DNA from: Crambe crambe
Taxonomy: Eukaryota; Porifera; Demospongiae; Poecilosclerida; Crambeidae
Direction: 5' to 3'
Length of the DNA stretch: 64,000 nucleotides
Assembly (NCBI GenBank): GCA_963924555.1
Contig: OZ004584.1
Location: 1-64,000, forward strand
Made by a program: the position numbers and the translations under genes. Shown in pieces: positions 11,391-22,120 of the stretch. Position 1 is the stretch's first letter. Each line of letters opens with the position of its first letter. Below the pieces are notes generated by a model that had not been told where the DNA came from, made no database searches, and worked only from the letters and a program-made list of their open reading frames with translations.

Positions 11391-12090
11391 AACAAAACCT
11401 CATGGCTATTTTACCTCTGAAAACCTCAACCCAGGTTAACAAGACATAACCTCATGGCTATTTTACCTCTGGAAACCTCAACCCAGGTTAACGTTGGATA
11501 ACCTCATGGCTATTTTACCTCAACCCAGGTTAACAAGACATAACCTCATGGCTATTTTACCTCTGGAAACCTCAACCCAGGTTAACGTTGGATAACCTCA
11601 TGGCTATTTTACCTCTGGAAACCTCAACCCAGGTTAACAAGACATAACCTCATGGCTATTTTACCTCTGGAAACCTCAACCCAGGTTAACATTGGATAAC
11701 CTCATGGCTATTTTACCTCTGGAAACCTCAACCCAGATTAACAAGACATAACCTCATGGCTATTTTACCTCTGGAAACTTCAACCCAGGTTAACAAGACA
11801 TAACCTCATGGCTATTTTACCTCTGGAAACCTCAACCCAGATTAACAAGACATAACCTCATGGCTATTTTACCTCTGGAAACCTCAACCCAGGTTAACGT
11901 TGGATAACCTCATGGCTATTTTACCTCTGGAAACCTCAACCCAGGTTAACAAGACATAACCTCATGGCTATTTTACCTCTGGAAACCTCAACCCAAGTTA
12001 ACGATGGATAACTTCATGGCTATTTTACCTCTGGAAACCTCAACCCAGGTTAACAAGACATAACCTCATGGCTATTTTACCTCTGGATCC
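11391..12090. repeat. Second 52-bp satellite, first block
   Basis: Roughly thirteen units of 52 bp carry CTCATGGCTATTTTACCTCT and CTCAACCCAGGTTAAC. One unit near 11503-11545 is 42 bp because the 10-bp CTGGAAACCT is missing. The three bases after GTTAAC alternate between AAGACAT and GTTGGAT types. The block is unrelated to the 52-bp satellite at 8.5 kb despite the same period. Confidence 0.9.
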
Positions 12091-12423
12091 TCCAAGAAGG
12101 AGCTGAAATTTCAAAGTCCCAGAATATCCAGGAAGGATCGAATACGAAACCATGAAGGATATTCACTGAGATGTGCAAGCCAGGAGGGAAAGGTAAGGTC
12201 ATAGCTAGGAGGGATGATATATCTGGCCCATGGGGGTCACCAATTGTCCTCCCAGAATCCATGGGGGTCACCAATTGTCCTCTCAGAATCCATGGGGGCC
12301 ACCAATTGTCCTCCTAGAAGTATCTGAAATTTCAAAGTCCCAGAATATCCAGGAAGGATCCATGAAGGATATTCACCGAGACGTGCAAGCCGGGAGGGAA
12401 AGATAAGTGTATAGCTAGGAGGG
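12091..12423. repeat. Stray copy of the 9.1-10.9 kb composite satellite
   Basis: This segment repeats the composite unit, including AAGCCAGGAGGGAAAGGTAA, three CATGGGGG modules and the GAATATCCAGGAAGGAT end, in the same orientation as the main array. It sits between the 52-bp block and the right arm of the inverted repeat. Its right end (CGAGACGTGCAAGCCGGGAG) matches the right end of the main array at about 10872-10891, so both arrays end at the same boundary next to the inverted-repeat arms. Confidence 0.85.
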
Positions 12424-12547
12424 ATGTCCAGCAAAAAGTATCTAAATTTCTAGAGGAAAAATTTGAATTGTGAGACTTGATTAGAAATAGAAAGAAATTG
12501 TGAGAATGATTGATTACATTAGTACTGTTTTTTGTGAGAATGATTGA

Positions 12548-12937
12548 TTACATTTTAAATAAAAAGAACTGTTGGTTTGCTGTCACTTGCTCTGCTTTAT
12601 CATGTTTTTGATCTTGTCCTGTGTCCTTCCCCTCAAACTGCATATCTCTCTGGTACTCTCTAAGGAAATCTGCACACTCAGAAAGTTTTGCCACTTTAGA
12701 CCTCTCTCCGCCAATGTCGAAATATCTCTTTAGGATTGAGTATTCTTCTTCGGAATAGAGTCGTCTCTTTTTTGCTGGGGGTGGAGTTTGATGTGCTTTG
12801 GGAAGGCGTGGCCACAACTTCTTGTATCTGAATGGTACAACGTGAGTTGAACTAGTGTGTGTGCAGACTGTAAATGACTTACGTTTCGACAGTCTTTTCA
12901 GTGTTGCCGGCCTGTTGGTAGGTTGACTGGTGGACAT
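12548..12937 (-). CDS. Unrecognised 129-residue protein or captured gene fragment
   Basis: An open frame starts at 12937 (MSTSQPTNRPATLKRLSKRK) and stops at 12548. The middle is basic (PPAKKRRLYSEEEYSILKRY) and continues with a possible helix pair containing one Cys (AKLSECADFLREY). The EEE-Y-LKRYF pattern loosely resembles Myb/SANT-like DNA-binding segments of metazoan transposon-related or transcription proteins, but that is a weak guess. It lies inside subtelomeric repeats, and part of the same coding sequence is present inverted at 10905-10960. It is the only frame in the satellite region that is not simple repeat. It may be an exon of a decayed or captured gene. Expression cannot be judged from sequence. 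Confidence 0.4.
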   Translation of the reverse strand: MSTSQPTNRPATLKRLSKRKSFTVCTHTSSTHVVPFRYKKLWPRLPKAHQTPPPAKKRRLYSEEEYSILKRYFDIGGERSKVAKLSECADFLREYQRDMQFEGKDTGQDQKHDKAEQVTANQQFFLFKM

Positions 12938-13265
12938 CTACTGAGTGTGTCATATGGCTGGCTACGGCGTGCACTTCCCCTTCAGCCTGCGCTACGGATG
13001 CATGGACTTGAGGGACTTAAGTGTACTTCGTAATACTTCAAAGTGTAGGAATAGACTTGAGGGACATCTACTGTGCATTACCATGACTTGAGGGACTTCC
13101 GTAATCTCTATCTGGCCTTGAGGGACTTTGAATGTCTTTATCTATACTTGAGGGACTTAAGTGTACTTGGTAATACTTCAAAGTGTAGGAATAGACTTGA
13201 GGGACATCTACTGTGCATTACCGTGACTTGAGGGACTTCATAAATACTTAACTAACCTCATGGAT
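12938..13265. repeat. GACTTGAGGGACTT dispersed repeats
   Basis: The word ACTTGAGGGACTT and the longer AAGTGTAGGAATAGACTTGA recur several times here and match 11190-11390 in direct orientation. Units are irregular in length. There is no gene. Confidence 0.75.
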
Positions 13266-13680
13266 ACTTTACCTCAACCCCTGTTAACGAAACAAAACCT
13301 CATGGCTATTTTACCTCTGGAAACCTCAACCCAGGTTAACGTTGGAAAACCTCATGGCTATTTTACCTCTGGAAACCTCAACCCAGGTTAACAAGACATA
13401 ACCTCATGGCTATTTTACCTCTGGAAACCTCAACCCAGGTTAACAGGACATAACCTCATGGCTATTTTACCTCTGGAAACCTCAACCCAGGTTAACAAGA
13501 CATAACCTCATGGCTATTTTACCTCTGGAAACCTCAACCCAGGTTAACAGGACATAACCTCATGGCTATTTTACCTCTGGAAACCTCAACCCAGGTTAAC
13601 AATACATAACCTCATGGCTATTTTACCTCTGGAAACCTCAACCCAGGTTAAAGAAACCTAACCTCATGGATATTTTACCC
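13266..13680. repeat. Second 52-bp satellite, second block
   Basis: About seven units carry the same CTCATGGCTATTTTACCTCT core as the 11.4-12.1 kb block, ending near 13675 with a diverged unit. Together with the flanking GACTTGAGGGACTT region this makes a direct duplicate of 11.1-12.1 kb. Bases 13681-13863 hold only short AT-rich sequence and no gene. Confidence 0.88.
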
Positions 13681-13863
13681 CTAAATCGAGATAAGATTTA
13701 TCCATGAAGTTGAGGTTGACTTAAGGGTAAAATCCTCCAAGTATATGACCATAAGGGGAAAAAAGACTCAAATTTGCGAATTTGAGGGATAAAACACTCA
13801 AGTATATGAATATAAGGGATCATATTATATATATGAGGGATGGTGAGGGATCCTTCTCCATGC

Positions 13864-13923
13864 CCCTAGCCCTAGCCCTAGCCCTAGCCCTAGCCCTAGC
13901 CCTAGCTCTAGCCCTAGCCCTAG
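13864..13923. repeat. Interstitial telomeric tract, 10 CCCTAG units
   Basis: Nine CCCTAG units and one CTCTAG (13906-13911) lie in the same orientation as the terminal telomere. The tract repeats the unusual hexamer, not CCCTAA. Its last TAG is also the first three bases of the following 20-bp repeat, so the two arrays join without a gap. It could be a healed break, an old chromosome end, or a telomere-derived insertion. Confidence 0.93.
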
Positions 13924-14240
13924 ATATGGTGGGCATCAATTAGATATGGTGGGCATCAATTAGATATGGTGGGCATCAATTAGATATGGTGGGCATCAAT
14001 TAGATATGGTGGGCATCAATTAGATATGGTGGGCATCAATTAGATATGGTGGGCATCAATTAGATATGGTGGGCATCAATTAGATATGGTGGGCATCAAT
14101 TAGATATGGTGGGCATCAATTAGATATGGTGGGCATCAATTAGATATGGTGGGCATCAATTAGATATGGTGGGCATCAATTAGATATGGTGGGCATCAAT
14201 TAGATATGGTGGGCATCAATTAGATATGGTGGGCATCTAT
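13921..14240. repeat. 20-bp tandem repeat, 16 copies
   Basis: Sixteen copies of TAGATATGGTGGGCATCAAT follow each other exactly; only the last differs (CATCTAT). About 1.7 copies occur at 17059-17095 at the start of the second segmental duplicate. The identity of the units implies very recent expansion or strong homogenisation. Confidence 0.95.
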
Positions 14241-15912
14241 TGGAGAAATATGCGTAGTTGGTAATTGACATGCGCAATTGTCTTAAATATGTGTGTTAAG
14301 AAAAGTTGAACAAAATGTGGGTGAATATTTCAAAAGTTAATAGTGAAGAGACTATTCTGGATAGTTGAACTTTGTCGAAATGGACAAAATATGCATATTA
14401 GCAGAAAGCTTACACAGAGAGCAATATTATGATATCAAAATTATATGTATATACTTGATATTTCAAAAGTTATGATAGCCAGAATTCACCATCAGTTATG
14501 AACTTTGAAGAAACATTACCATATTTTTTAATTATCGGAATGGAGAAAGTAAGCATATGAACAGAAAGCATACATAAAGAGTAATGCTATGGTATTAAAA
14601 TTATATGTATATAAATATTTCAAAAGTTATGATAGCCAGAAGTCACCATAAGTTGAGTAGGTTGGAATTTTGACAACCCTTTACCATTGTTTTAAAAATT
14701 ATCGGAATGGAGAAAGTAAGCATATGAACAGAAAGCTTACGTAAAGAACAATGCTATGATATCGAAATTATCTGTATACACTTGATATTTCAAAAGTTGT
14801 TAATCGTCAGTTATTTTGAAGACCTTTTACAATATATATTCGAATTATCAGTATGGCTAAACTAAGCATATCGATAGAAAGCTTAAACAGAGGGCAATGC
14901 TATTATATTTCTTTATATTTCAAAAATTTTGATGGAATGAAAGTATTGTGGGTATCATATTTTACTGATATCCACATATTAAACATGTGATCAGAAAGTA
15001 CACACAGAGAGCAATGTACTGATATTAAAATTATCTGTATAGACCTAACAAAAACATTATGAGAGCGAAAAGAAAATTCTATATTATAGAGGTACCGTCT
15101 ATGTGTATTTTAAAGTTAGCTGAAATGGCACAACTGGCTCGGTTTGAGGTATGAAATTAATCGCTTGTAACCGGTTACGTGGGCTTCTGGGGTTACGACC
15201 GATGCAGACTGGGGCAGAGTACTTGCTATCATGAATTCTGATAATGCAGTGAAGTGTCTTTTTCCACCCTTGTAACCATCCAATCTGGAGGCAAGTTTCC
15301 AATGTTTTTGTATTTTATGATGTAGCAATGATACAGCACTTGTTATATAGAAATGTTGAATCTCGAGGCAAGTGTCTATTAACCGTCCAATCGTGAGACA
15401 AGTTTCTAATCACAAGTTTCCAATGTAGCCACACCCATTTAGGGGGTGTCTCCAAACTATTTTTGGAAAATGTAATGTCATTGACATTATATTCTGACCC
15501 CTCCCTCCCCCACCTTGTAATGTCCCATAGTCGTTAGGCTATTGGCATAGACTAAAATCATTATAGTATGACGTGTATGAGAAAAACTGATTTGTGCTAT
15601 TAGCTTTTCAAACAAACGGGGCAAACGAATCTGGATTGGTATACCGAAAGGGATATTTTTCTGGGAGACACCTAATGTGTGTCCAGTCGATGAAGCTTCC
15701 ACCCATGTGTCTCCTTCTTCGTCTTTCTTTCCAAAACCACAAGCAATGCACACTTCTTTATCAGTTGATGTAGCTAGGTTCGCCAACAGCTGTAGCAGAC
15801 GTGGGTTTTCCAGTTACTGGATCCACCGGTCGAAGTAAGTTCACCGACAGCCGTAGCAGACGTGGGTCTACTGGTTGTCGTGGATCCACCAGTTGCTGTA
15901 GCTAACGTGGAC
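14241..15912. repeat. Segmental duplicate A
   Basis: From TGGAGAAATATGCGTAGTTG this segment aligns by eye with 17091-18640 along its whole length, with many substitutions and small indels. It contains about five internal degenerate units of 150-180 bp marked by AGAAAGCTTACACAGAGAGC, against four in the other copy. The right part (15090-15780) has minus-strand open frames matched in the second copy, and 15780-15912 contains the GGATCCACCAGTTGCTGTAG minisatellite. It ends at the transposon insertion. Confidence 0.8.
15487..15786 (-). CDS. Possible exon or decayed gene in duplicate A
   Basis: A 99-residue frame runs from MANLATSTDKEVCIACGFG through a short acidic patch (KKDEEGDTW) to VSQKNIPFGI. 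The matching part of duplicate B (18237-18431, minus) keeps VSQKNIPFGI and SFxxTRHTI but has a frame shift before it. I do not recognise a family. Conservation of the central words between the duplicates could reflect past coding, or only recent duplication. Read as a hypothetical or pseudogenic fragment. Confidence 0.2.
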   Translation of the reverse strand: MANLATSTDKEVCIACGFGKKDEEGDTWVEASSTGHTLGVSQKNIPFGIPIQIRLPRLFEKLIAQISFSHTRHTIMILVYANSLTTMGHYKVGEGGVRI

Positions 15913-17021
15913 CATAGATATAAGAGGTTTTACGGGATTGGAAACGCCCAATGAACTGCACAACCGAGGCGCGTTGACAGATGCGCACGCGCATGCAGCA
16001 TTAATTGTATTAGTGGCCGTGAAAGGAGATCAATATTCACTCCTTTCAAGGCAGTTAAAGTGATGTTCTGCCCCTACAGCTCACAGAATAGTACAAGTAA
16101 GCTAAGGGGAAGGTATTGAAGAAGTGAAGAGTCAGAGAGTTGAAGTTGGAGAGTCTGAGGAAGGAAGTTATTAATTATTCATAACTTTTTTCCTTGTAAT
16201 TATAACTATGAGTACCTATCATTGCTCATTATACATTAATTTTATGTGATTGATTTGAAAGAAAGGCCAGAATGACTTTTGGTATTAAAATTAGACATAA
16301 ATTCATTATTATTATAGCTAGATAATTTTGCCCCAAAGTTATCCACCAGTTTCTGCTCAGTTCTCCCTCATCAACATTATTGCAATACTTCCAGCTTTTG
16401 GCTGTTGGGTTTTGACACCATCCACCTCAAGAATTCGGCTCAGTCAGCTGTCCTGTGGACCCTATGGATATTAGGGGGGAAATATAGTAAGCTTGCCATC
16501 TCCATAGGATGACTATTGTATAGAAAACGAATGCACCAATTCCATTTACTGTTCTATCCTTTCCCTGAAATAACTAATACAGTTTCAATATTGTTAATCT
16601 ATTTCTTGGGAGAGGGATTACAGTTTTAACACCACTTGCAAATGCTAGAGACAATATATGTCAGCTAATACAAAAACCGACATTACTATTCCATGTAGCT
16701 AAAGTTTACATGCCTTTTGATCAGAAAATGGGCAACAGCAATTGATTCTATCAAGTGTGAGAGGGATTATAGTCCCATTAACCACTACAGTAGTATTTGT
16801 AGGATTAAACTTGAAAATCTGAGCTAAAATTTATTTCATACAGTAAATCTATGCCCTAGTGTATTATAGTATCATTGGCATAAGTCTTACCTCATGGATC
16901 TTGTCAGAACAGCAACTTTGACAAAAGTGCTATGTCATTCAGCTGTCAACGCGCCTCGGTTGTTAGTTGCTAACGAGAGCACGTGATCCGTTTCCAATCC
17001 CGTAAACATCTTATATCTATG
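15913..17021. mobile_element. 1.1-kb non-autonomous DNA transposon with bipartite TIRs
   Basis: The ends are inverted repeats. Left CATAGATATAAGAGG (15913) and right, on the other strand, CATAGATATAAGATG (from 17021) continue into a shared TTTACGGGATTGGAAACG. After a non-matching gap comes a second perfect 20-bp inverted match: 15961-15980 against 16943-16962. The element is flanked by CGTGGAC on both sides (7 bp, or 8 bp if the shared C is counted). The empty site is visible in duplicate B near 18613-18630. There is no open frame inside, so it is a MITE-like element moved by a transposase elsewhere. TSD length fits hAT- or P-like superfamilies; assignment is open. Confidence 0.85.
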
Positions 17022-17058
17022 CGTGGACCCACCAGTTGCTACGTGCGCGCGAAATTAA

Positions 17059-18700
17059 TGGTGGGCGTCAATTAGATATGGTGGGCATCAATTGGAGAAA
17101 TATGCGTAGTTGGTAATTGACATGTGCAATTGTATTAAATATGTGTGTTAAGAAAAGTTTAATAAAATGTGGGTGAATATTTCGAAAGTTAATAGTGAAA
17201 GATTGTTCTGGATAGTTGAACTTTGTCAATATGGACAAAATATGCATATTAGCAGAAAGTTTACACAGAGAGCAATGCTATGATATCAAAATTATATGTA
17301 TATACTTGATATTTTAAAAGTTATGATAGCCAGAAGTAAATCGGTTATGAGTAGGTTAGAAATTTTGACGACCCTTTACCATGTATTTAAAATTTGCCGG
17401 AATGGACAAAGTAAGTATATGAACAGAACGTTTACATAAAGAGCAATGCTATGCTATCGAAATTATCTGTATACGCTTGATATTTCAAAAGTTATGATAG
17501 TATGAATTCGTCATCAGTTACTTTGAAGACATGATATATTTTCGAAATTATAGGTATGGCCAAACTAAGCATATCGATAGATAGCTTAAACAGAGGGCAA
17601 TGCTGTTATATAAAAATCTTTTGTATTTTCTTTATATTTCAAAAGTTTTGATCGAATGAAAGTATTGCGTTATAGGTGGGTACCGATATTCACAAATTAA
17701 ACGTGTGATCAAGTACACACAGAGAGGATATCGGAATTATCTGTATAAATTTATAATAAAAACATTACGAGCAAAAGGATAATTTCTTTTAAAGTTAGTA
17801 GAAATGGCACAACTGGCTCTGTTTGAGGTATGAAATTAATCGCTTGTAACTGGTTACGGGAGTTACGACTAATGCAGACTGGGGCAGAGTACCGTCCTTG
17901 CTAGCCTTGGCTCCAGGAACTCCGACAATGCAGTGAAGTATCTTTTTCACACATGTAACCATCCAATCGCGAGGCAAGTTTCCAATGTTTTTATATTTTA
18001 TGATGTAGCCAACGATGCAGCCCTTGTTATTATAGGAATGGTGTATCACAAGGCAAGTGTCTATTAACCGTCCAATTGTGAGGCAAGTTTCCAATTGCAA
18101 GTTTCCAATGTAGCCACACCACTTTAGCGGTGTCTCCAAACTATTTTTGGAAAACATGACGTCGTTGTGATGTTATGTTCTGGCCCCTCCTTCCCCACCT
18201 TGTAACGTCACATAGTCATTAGGCTGTTGGCATAGACTACAACCATATTATAGTATGACGTGTACAAGAAAAACTGATTTGTGCTATTAGCTTTTCAGAC
18301 GGGGCAAATGAAATCTGGGTCTCTATGCCAAAAGGGATATTTTTCTGGGAGACACCTAATGGTCCAGTCGATGAAGTATTGAATACGTTCCACCTACTTG
18401 TCTCCTTCTTCGTCTTCCTCTCCAAAACCACAAACCATACACACTTCTTTATCAGTCAAAGTAGCTAGGTTTGCCAACAGCTGTTGCAGATGTGGGTTTG
18501 CCAGTTACTGCAGCTATTGTGGATCCACCAGTTGAAGTAGGTTCACCAATAGATGCAGCAGATGTGGGTCCACCAGTTGTCGTGGCTGTTGTGGACCCAC
18601 CGATTGCTGTAGCTAATGTGGACCCACCAGTTGCTATAGCTGATGTGGATCCACCAGCTGCTGAAGTTGGACCCATCGATTGCTGTAGCTAACGTGGTTG
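17059..18700. repeat. Segmental duplicate B
   Basis: This copy begins with 1.7 units of the 20-bp repeat, then follows duplicate A from TGGAGAAATATGCGTAG onward. It contains four degenerate 150-180-bp units. Its minus-strand frame at 17795-18157 (120 residues, with LETCLTIGRLIDTCLVIHHS and SYKRLISYLKQSQLCHF) is broken into shorter pieces in duplicate A. It lacks the transposon, so it preserves the uninterrupted minisatellite sequence. Confidence 0.8.
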
Positions 18701-18730
18701 TTATAGCTGATGTGGATACACAGGTTGCTG
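18452..18730. repeat. GGATCCACCAGTTGCTGTAG-type minisatellite
   Basis: Units of about 30-39 bp around GTGGACCCACCAGTTGCTGT recur seven to eight times. Because unit lengths are multiples of three they stay open on both strands: Gly/Ser/Thr/Ala-rich on the minus strand and Val/Pro/Ala/Asp-rich on the plus strand. Neither strand shows a domain. I treat it as a repeat, not a gene. Confidence 0.7.
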
Positions 18731-18789
18731 TGTAACAATGCAGCCATCTGATATTAATTTAAAATACAATGGCTGCCTGTATTCACCCC

Positions 18790-18900
18790 TTTAATACAGG
18801 CAAACCTGCAGTAACCTCCTGTAACCTCAAATAACCTGTAACCTGCTATAACCTCCTGTAACCTCCTTTAATAACCTCCTGCAACCTCCTGTAACCTTCA
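18790..18900. repeat. AACCTCCTGT minisatellite
   Basis: Short 10-16-bp units of AACCTCCTGT / AACCTGTAACC type fill this stretch. They resemble the AACCT words of the telomere-proximal satellites but are more degenerate. Confidence 0.7.
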
Positions 18901-21900
18901 TTCGGGGCCGCCTAGGAAGATAGAAACGCCTGGAGAGCAGCCTCGAGTGGAGAAAACCTCCAAACTGTAGTTTTATATCCAGTTTGGTCTAAATAGAGGC
19001 TTGTTTCGATTTTTGATGGTCCAACCGCATGGTAGCTATAGCTGATAACTGATGTTTCCATTTCTGATGGTCCTACTATACCGTAGGTACCGAATGGCAG
19101 TCTAAATGGTATTTCCATGGCTGAGGCTATAGCCAGTTTGTTAATGGCTATAGCTAGATTGTTAAATGGTTATATCCAAATTAATGTCATGTTTCCATTT
19201 TTGATTGTCCGACCCTAGGTACATTGGTTTGTTAATGGATTATTAGCAATGGTTATAGCCTTTATGTTGAATGGCAGTCTGAATTGTTATGGCTGATGTT
19301 TCCATTTCTGATTTCCAACTTTAGGTTCGTGGTTATAGCATATAGCTAGTTTGTTAATCTGTGGCAGTCTAACTACCTGTAACTGTTGTGTTTCCATAGC
19401 CATTCCAACTGTAGGTACACCAGTCTTAGCAAAAATCACCCTATAATTAATTTTGGTTGCGTCTCGATCGTCGACTCAATCTTCTAGCTGGATATGAATC
19501 TTCTAACAGATGGCTCTATTATAGTTCTACCACAGCTTCCTATCCGAATATCTATTGTGCAGACCCTCGACTCCCACTGTTTTGGTCCAATTTGAATGCA
19601 GTAGGCCTACCTCAAAATCGGATTTGGAGATCATAGCCCTGCTACAGCTTTCCTATATCTATATCAATCGTCATCTGTGTAGTTATTTTGTTGTTAATTT
19701 GTATTCGGTATTATCATTATTTTATGCCTTTATCTGTATAGTATTTTAGTTAGCTACTTCAGAATAATTGTCACTGTGGAGCTGTTTTTGTAGCCCTATC
19801 ATTCTTAGCCACTAGCCACTCCCAGCTCGTTGGTTAGTTATGGAGCATCGACTGGCCACCGAGACCCAGGGAGATGGAGATCAGCCTCGAGAAAGCCTCT
19901 TCTTGAGGGCCCAGGAAGATGGAAGCACCATGATATAAATCCTCTTTCACCCCTTCGTGGCTATAGCCAGTTTGTTAAATGGCAGTCTAAATAGCTATAG
20001 CTGATGTTTCTATTTCTGACATAGGTGAGTTACATTGGCTATAGCCAGTTTGTTGAAAATGTCATAACCAGTTTGTTAAGTTATGCAGAAGGTGGACACG
20101 AGGTTGGAAATGGAATTTTTAGCTATAGCTACACACGCAATCTTACCATCGTAGCTGATTCGAGTTGCACACTTCAGTAGATGATGATAGCAAACCCAAC
20201 TCTTCTGATACGTAATCAGCCTTGCTGATTAGCCATCAGCAGAAATCGGGTGCATTGCATGTTGAACCTTGTCCATTCACACAGAATTCAATTTCTTGTC
20301 CATTCGTCGTGACAGTTTCCCACCCACTTTTGGTCGGTTATACAGTTTATCAATACACAGCAGTCAAAATAGCTGTAGCTGTTTCCATAGCCATTCCAAC
20401 TGTAGGTACACTGATGTTTCCAGTCTTAGCAAAAACCACATTTTCGTTGTGTGTACATTCCTTCTCCTATCATACTGGCCCTTATTCAATAGTCGACTCA
20501 ATTTTCTAGCTGGATATGAATCTTCTAACTGGATGGCTCTACCGTAGTTCTACAGCTTCCCTATCCGAATATCGATTGTGCAGACCCTCGACTCTCACTG
20601 TTTCGGTCCAATTTACATCTTATCTTTGGCCTATATGAGCTCCCTCGTGATTTGGAAAATCTATCTGAAGACCATAACCCTGTTTCCCATATCTAGCTAT
20701 ATCAATCATCATCTGTGTAGTTATTTTGTTGTTAACTTGTGATCATTTATCGTTTATTCATCTATGTACAACTAATGATCAGTAAGTGTTTTAGTTAGAC
20801 AATTGTCACTGTGGCAGGCTGGAGCTGTATTTATTCTTAGCCACTTGGTCTGGAGCCATCAATTCGACCAGGGAGAGGGAAGTGCCAGGAGATCAGCCTC
20901 AAATCAAACCACCGAGGAGAAAGAGGATGGAAGAACCGTGAGATAAGCCTCGTGTCAAGCTAAATCCTTTTTCCAACCGTAAGTTCATGGCTATAGCCAG
21001 TTTGTTAAATGCCAGTCTAAATAGCTATAGCCATTTCTGGTGTAGTAAGTTACATTGGCTATTGCCAGTTTGTTGAAATGTCGTAACCAGTTTGTTAAAG
21101 TTACGCAGAAGGTGGACGCGAGGTTGGAAATGGAATCTTTAGCTATAGCTACACTTACTTTCGTAGCTGATTCGAGTTGATTTACACACATCAGTAGATG
21201 ATTATAGCAAACCCAACTCTTCTGATACGTAATCAGCCTTGCTGATTAGCCATCAGCAGAAATTGGGCATGTTGAACCTTATTTGTTCACATATGATATT
21301 TTTAGAATTCAATTTCTTGTCCATTCATCTTGACAGTTTCCCACCCCATTTTGGTCGGTTATACAGTTTATCAATCCATGGCAGTCTAAATAGCTGTAGC
21401 TGCTTAACCATTCCAACTGTAGGTACACTGATGTTTCCAGTCTTAGCAAAAATCACCTTATATTGTTGTGTGTATATTCTAGCTTGAACCACAGATGGCC
21501 CTTATTCCTATCTGAATGTAAATCATCGACTTAATCTTCTAGCTGGATATGAATCTTCTAACGGATGGCTCTATTACAGTTCTACCACAGCTTCCTATCC
21601 GAATATCGATTGTGCAGACCCACTGTTTTGGTCCAATTTGCATCTTGTCTTTGAATGCAGTAGGCCTACCTCAAAATCAGATTTGGAGATCATAGCCCTG
21701 CTACAGCTTTCCTATATCTATATCAATCGTCATCTGTGTAGTTATTTTGTTGTTAATTTATATTTTATGACTTTATAAATTATGTCTGTTTAGTGTTTTA
21801 GTTAGCTACGTCAGAACAGTTGTCACTGTGGAGCTGTTTTCGTAGCCATATTATTCTTAGCCACCAGCTCGTTGGTTAGCTAGTTATGGAGCATCGACTG

Positions 21901-22120
21901 GCCAGGGAGCCAGGAGATCAGCCTCAAGAAAGCCTCTTCTCGAGGACCCAGGAAGATGGAAGCACCGTGACATAAATCCTCTTTCCAACTGGGTACCCCT
22001 ACGTAAGTTCGTGCAGTTTGTTAAATGCCAGTCTAAATAGCTATAGCCATTTCTGATGTAGTAAGTTACATTGGCTATTGCCAGTTTGTTGAAATGTCGT
22101 AACCAGTTTGTTAAGGTTAA
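18901..22120. repeat. About three 1-kb tandem units, degenerate
   Basis: Marker words recur at about 1-kb spacing: GCCTC...GGAAGATGGAAGCACC near 19875 and 21920 with a diverged form near 20900 and 18905; ATAGCAAACCCAACTCTTCT at about 20188 and 21205; GTAGTTATTTTGTTGTTAA at 19678, 20716 and 21738; CCAGTTTGTTAAATG at several places. A last partial unit ends near 22120. Open frames of 60-95 residues inside the units are not conserved between copies. A further diverged piece of the same family appears at 23590-23680 and near 26935. No gene is supported. Confidence 0.75.

Noticed and set aside
18452..18692. Collagen-like Gly/Ser/Thr or Val/Pro proteins on both strands
   Set aside because: Minisatellite with unit lengths divisible by three; both strands open, no flanking exons in the same frame.
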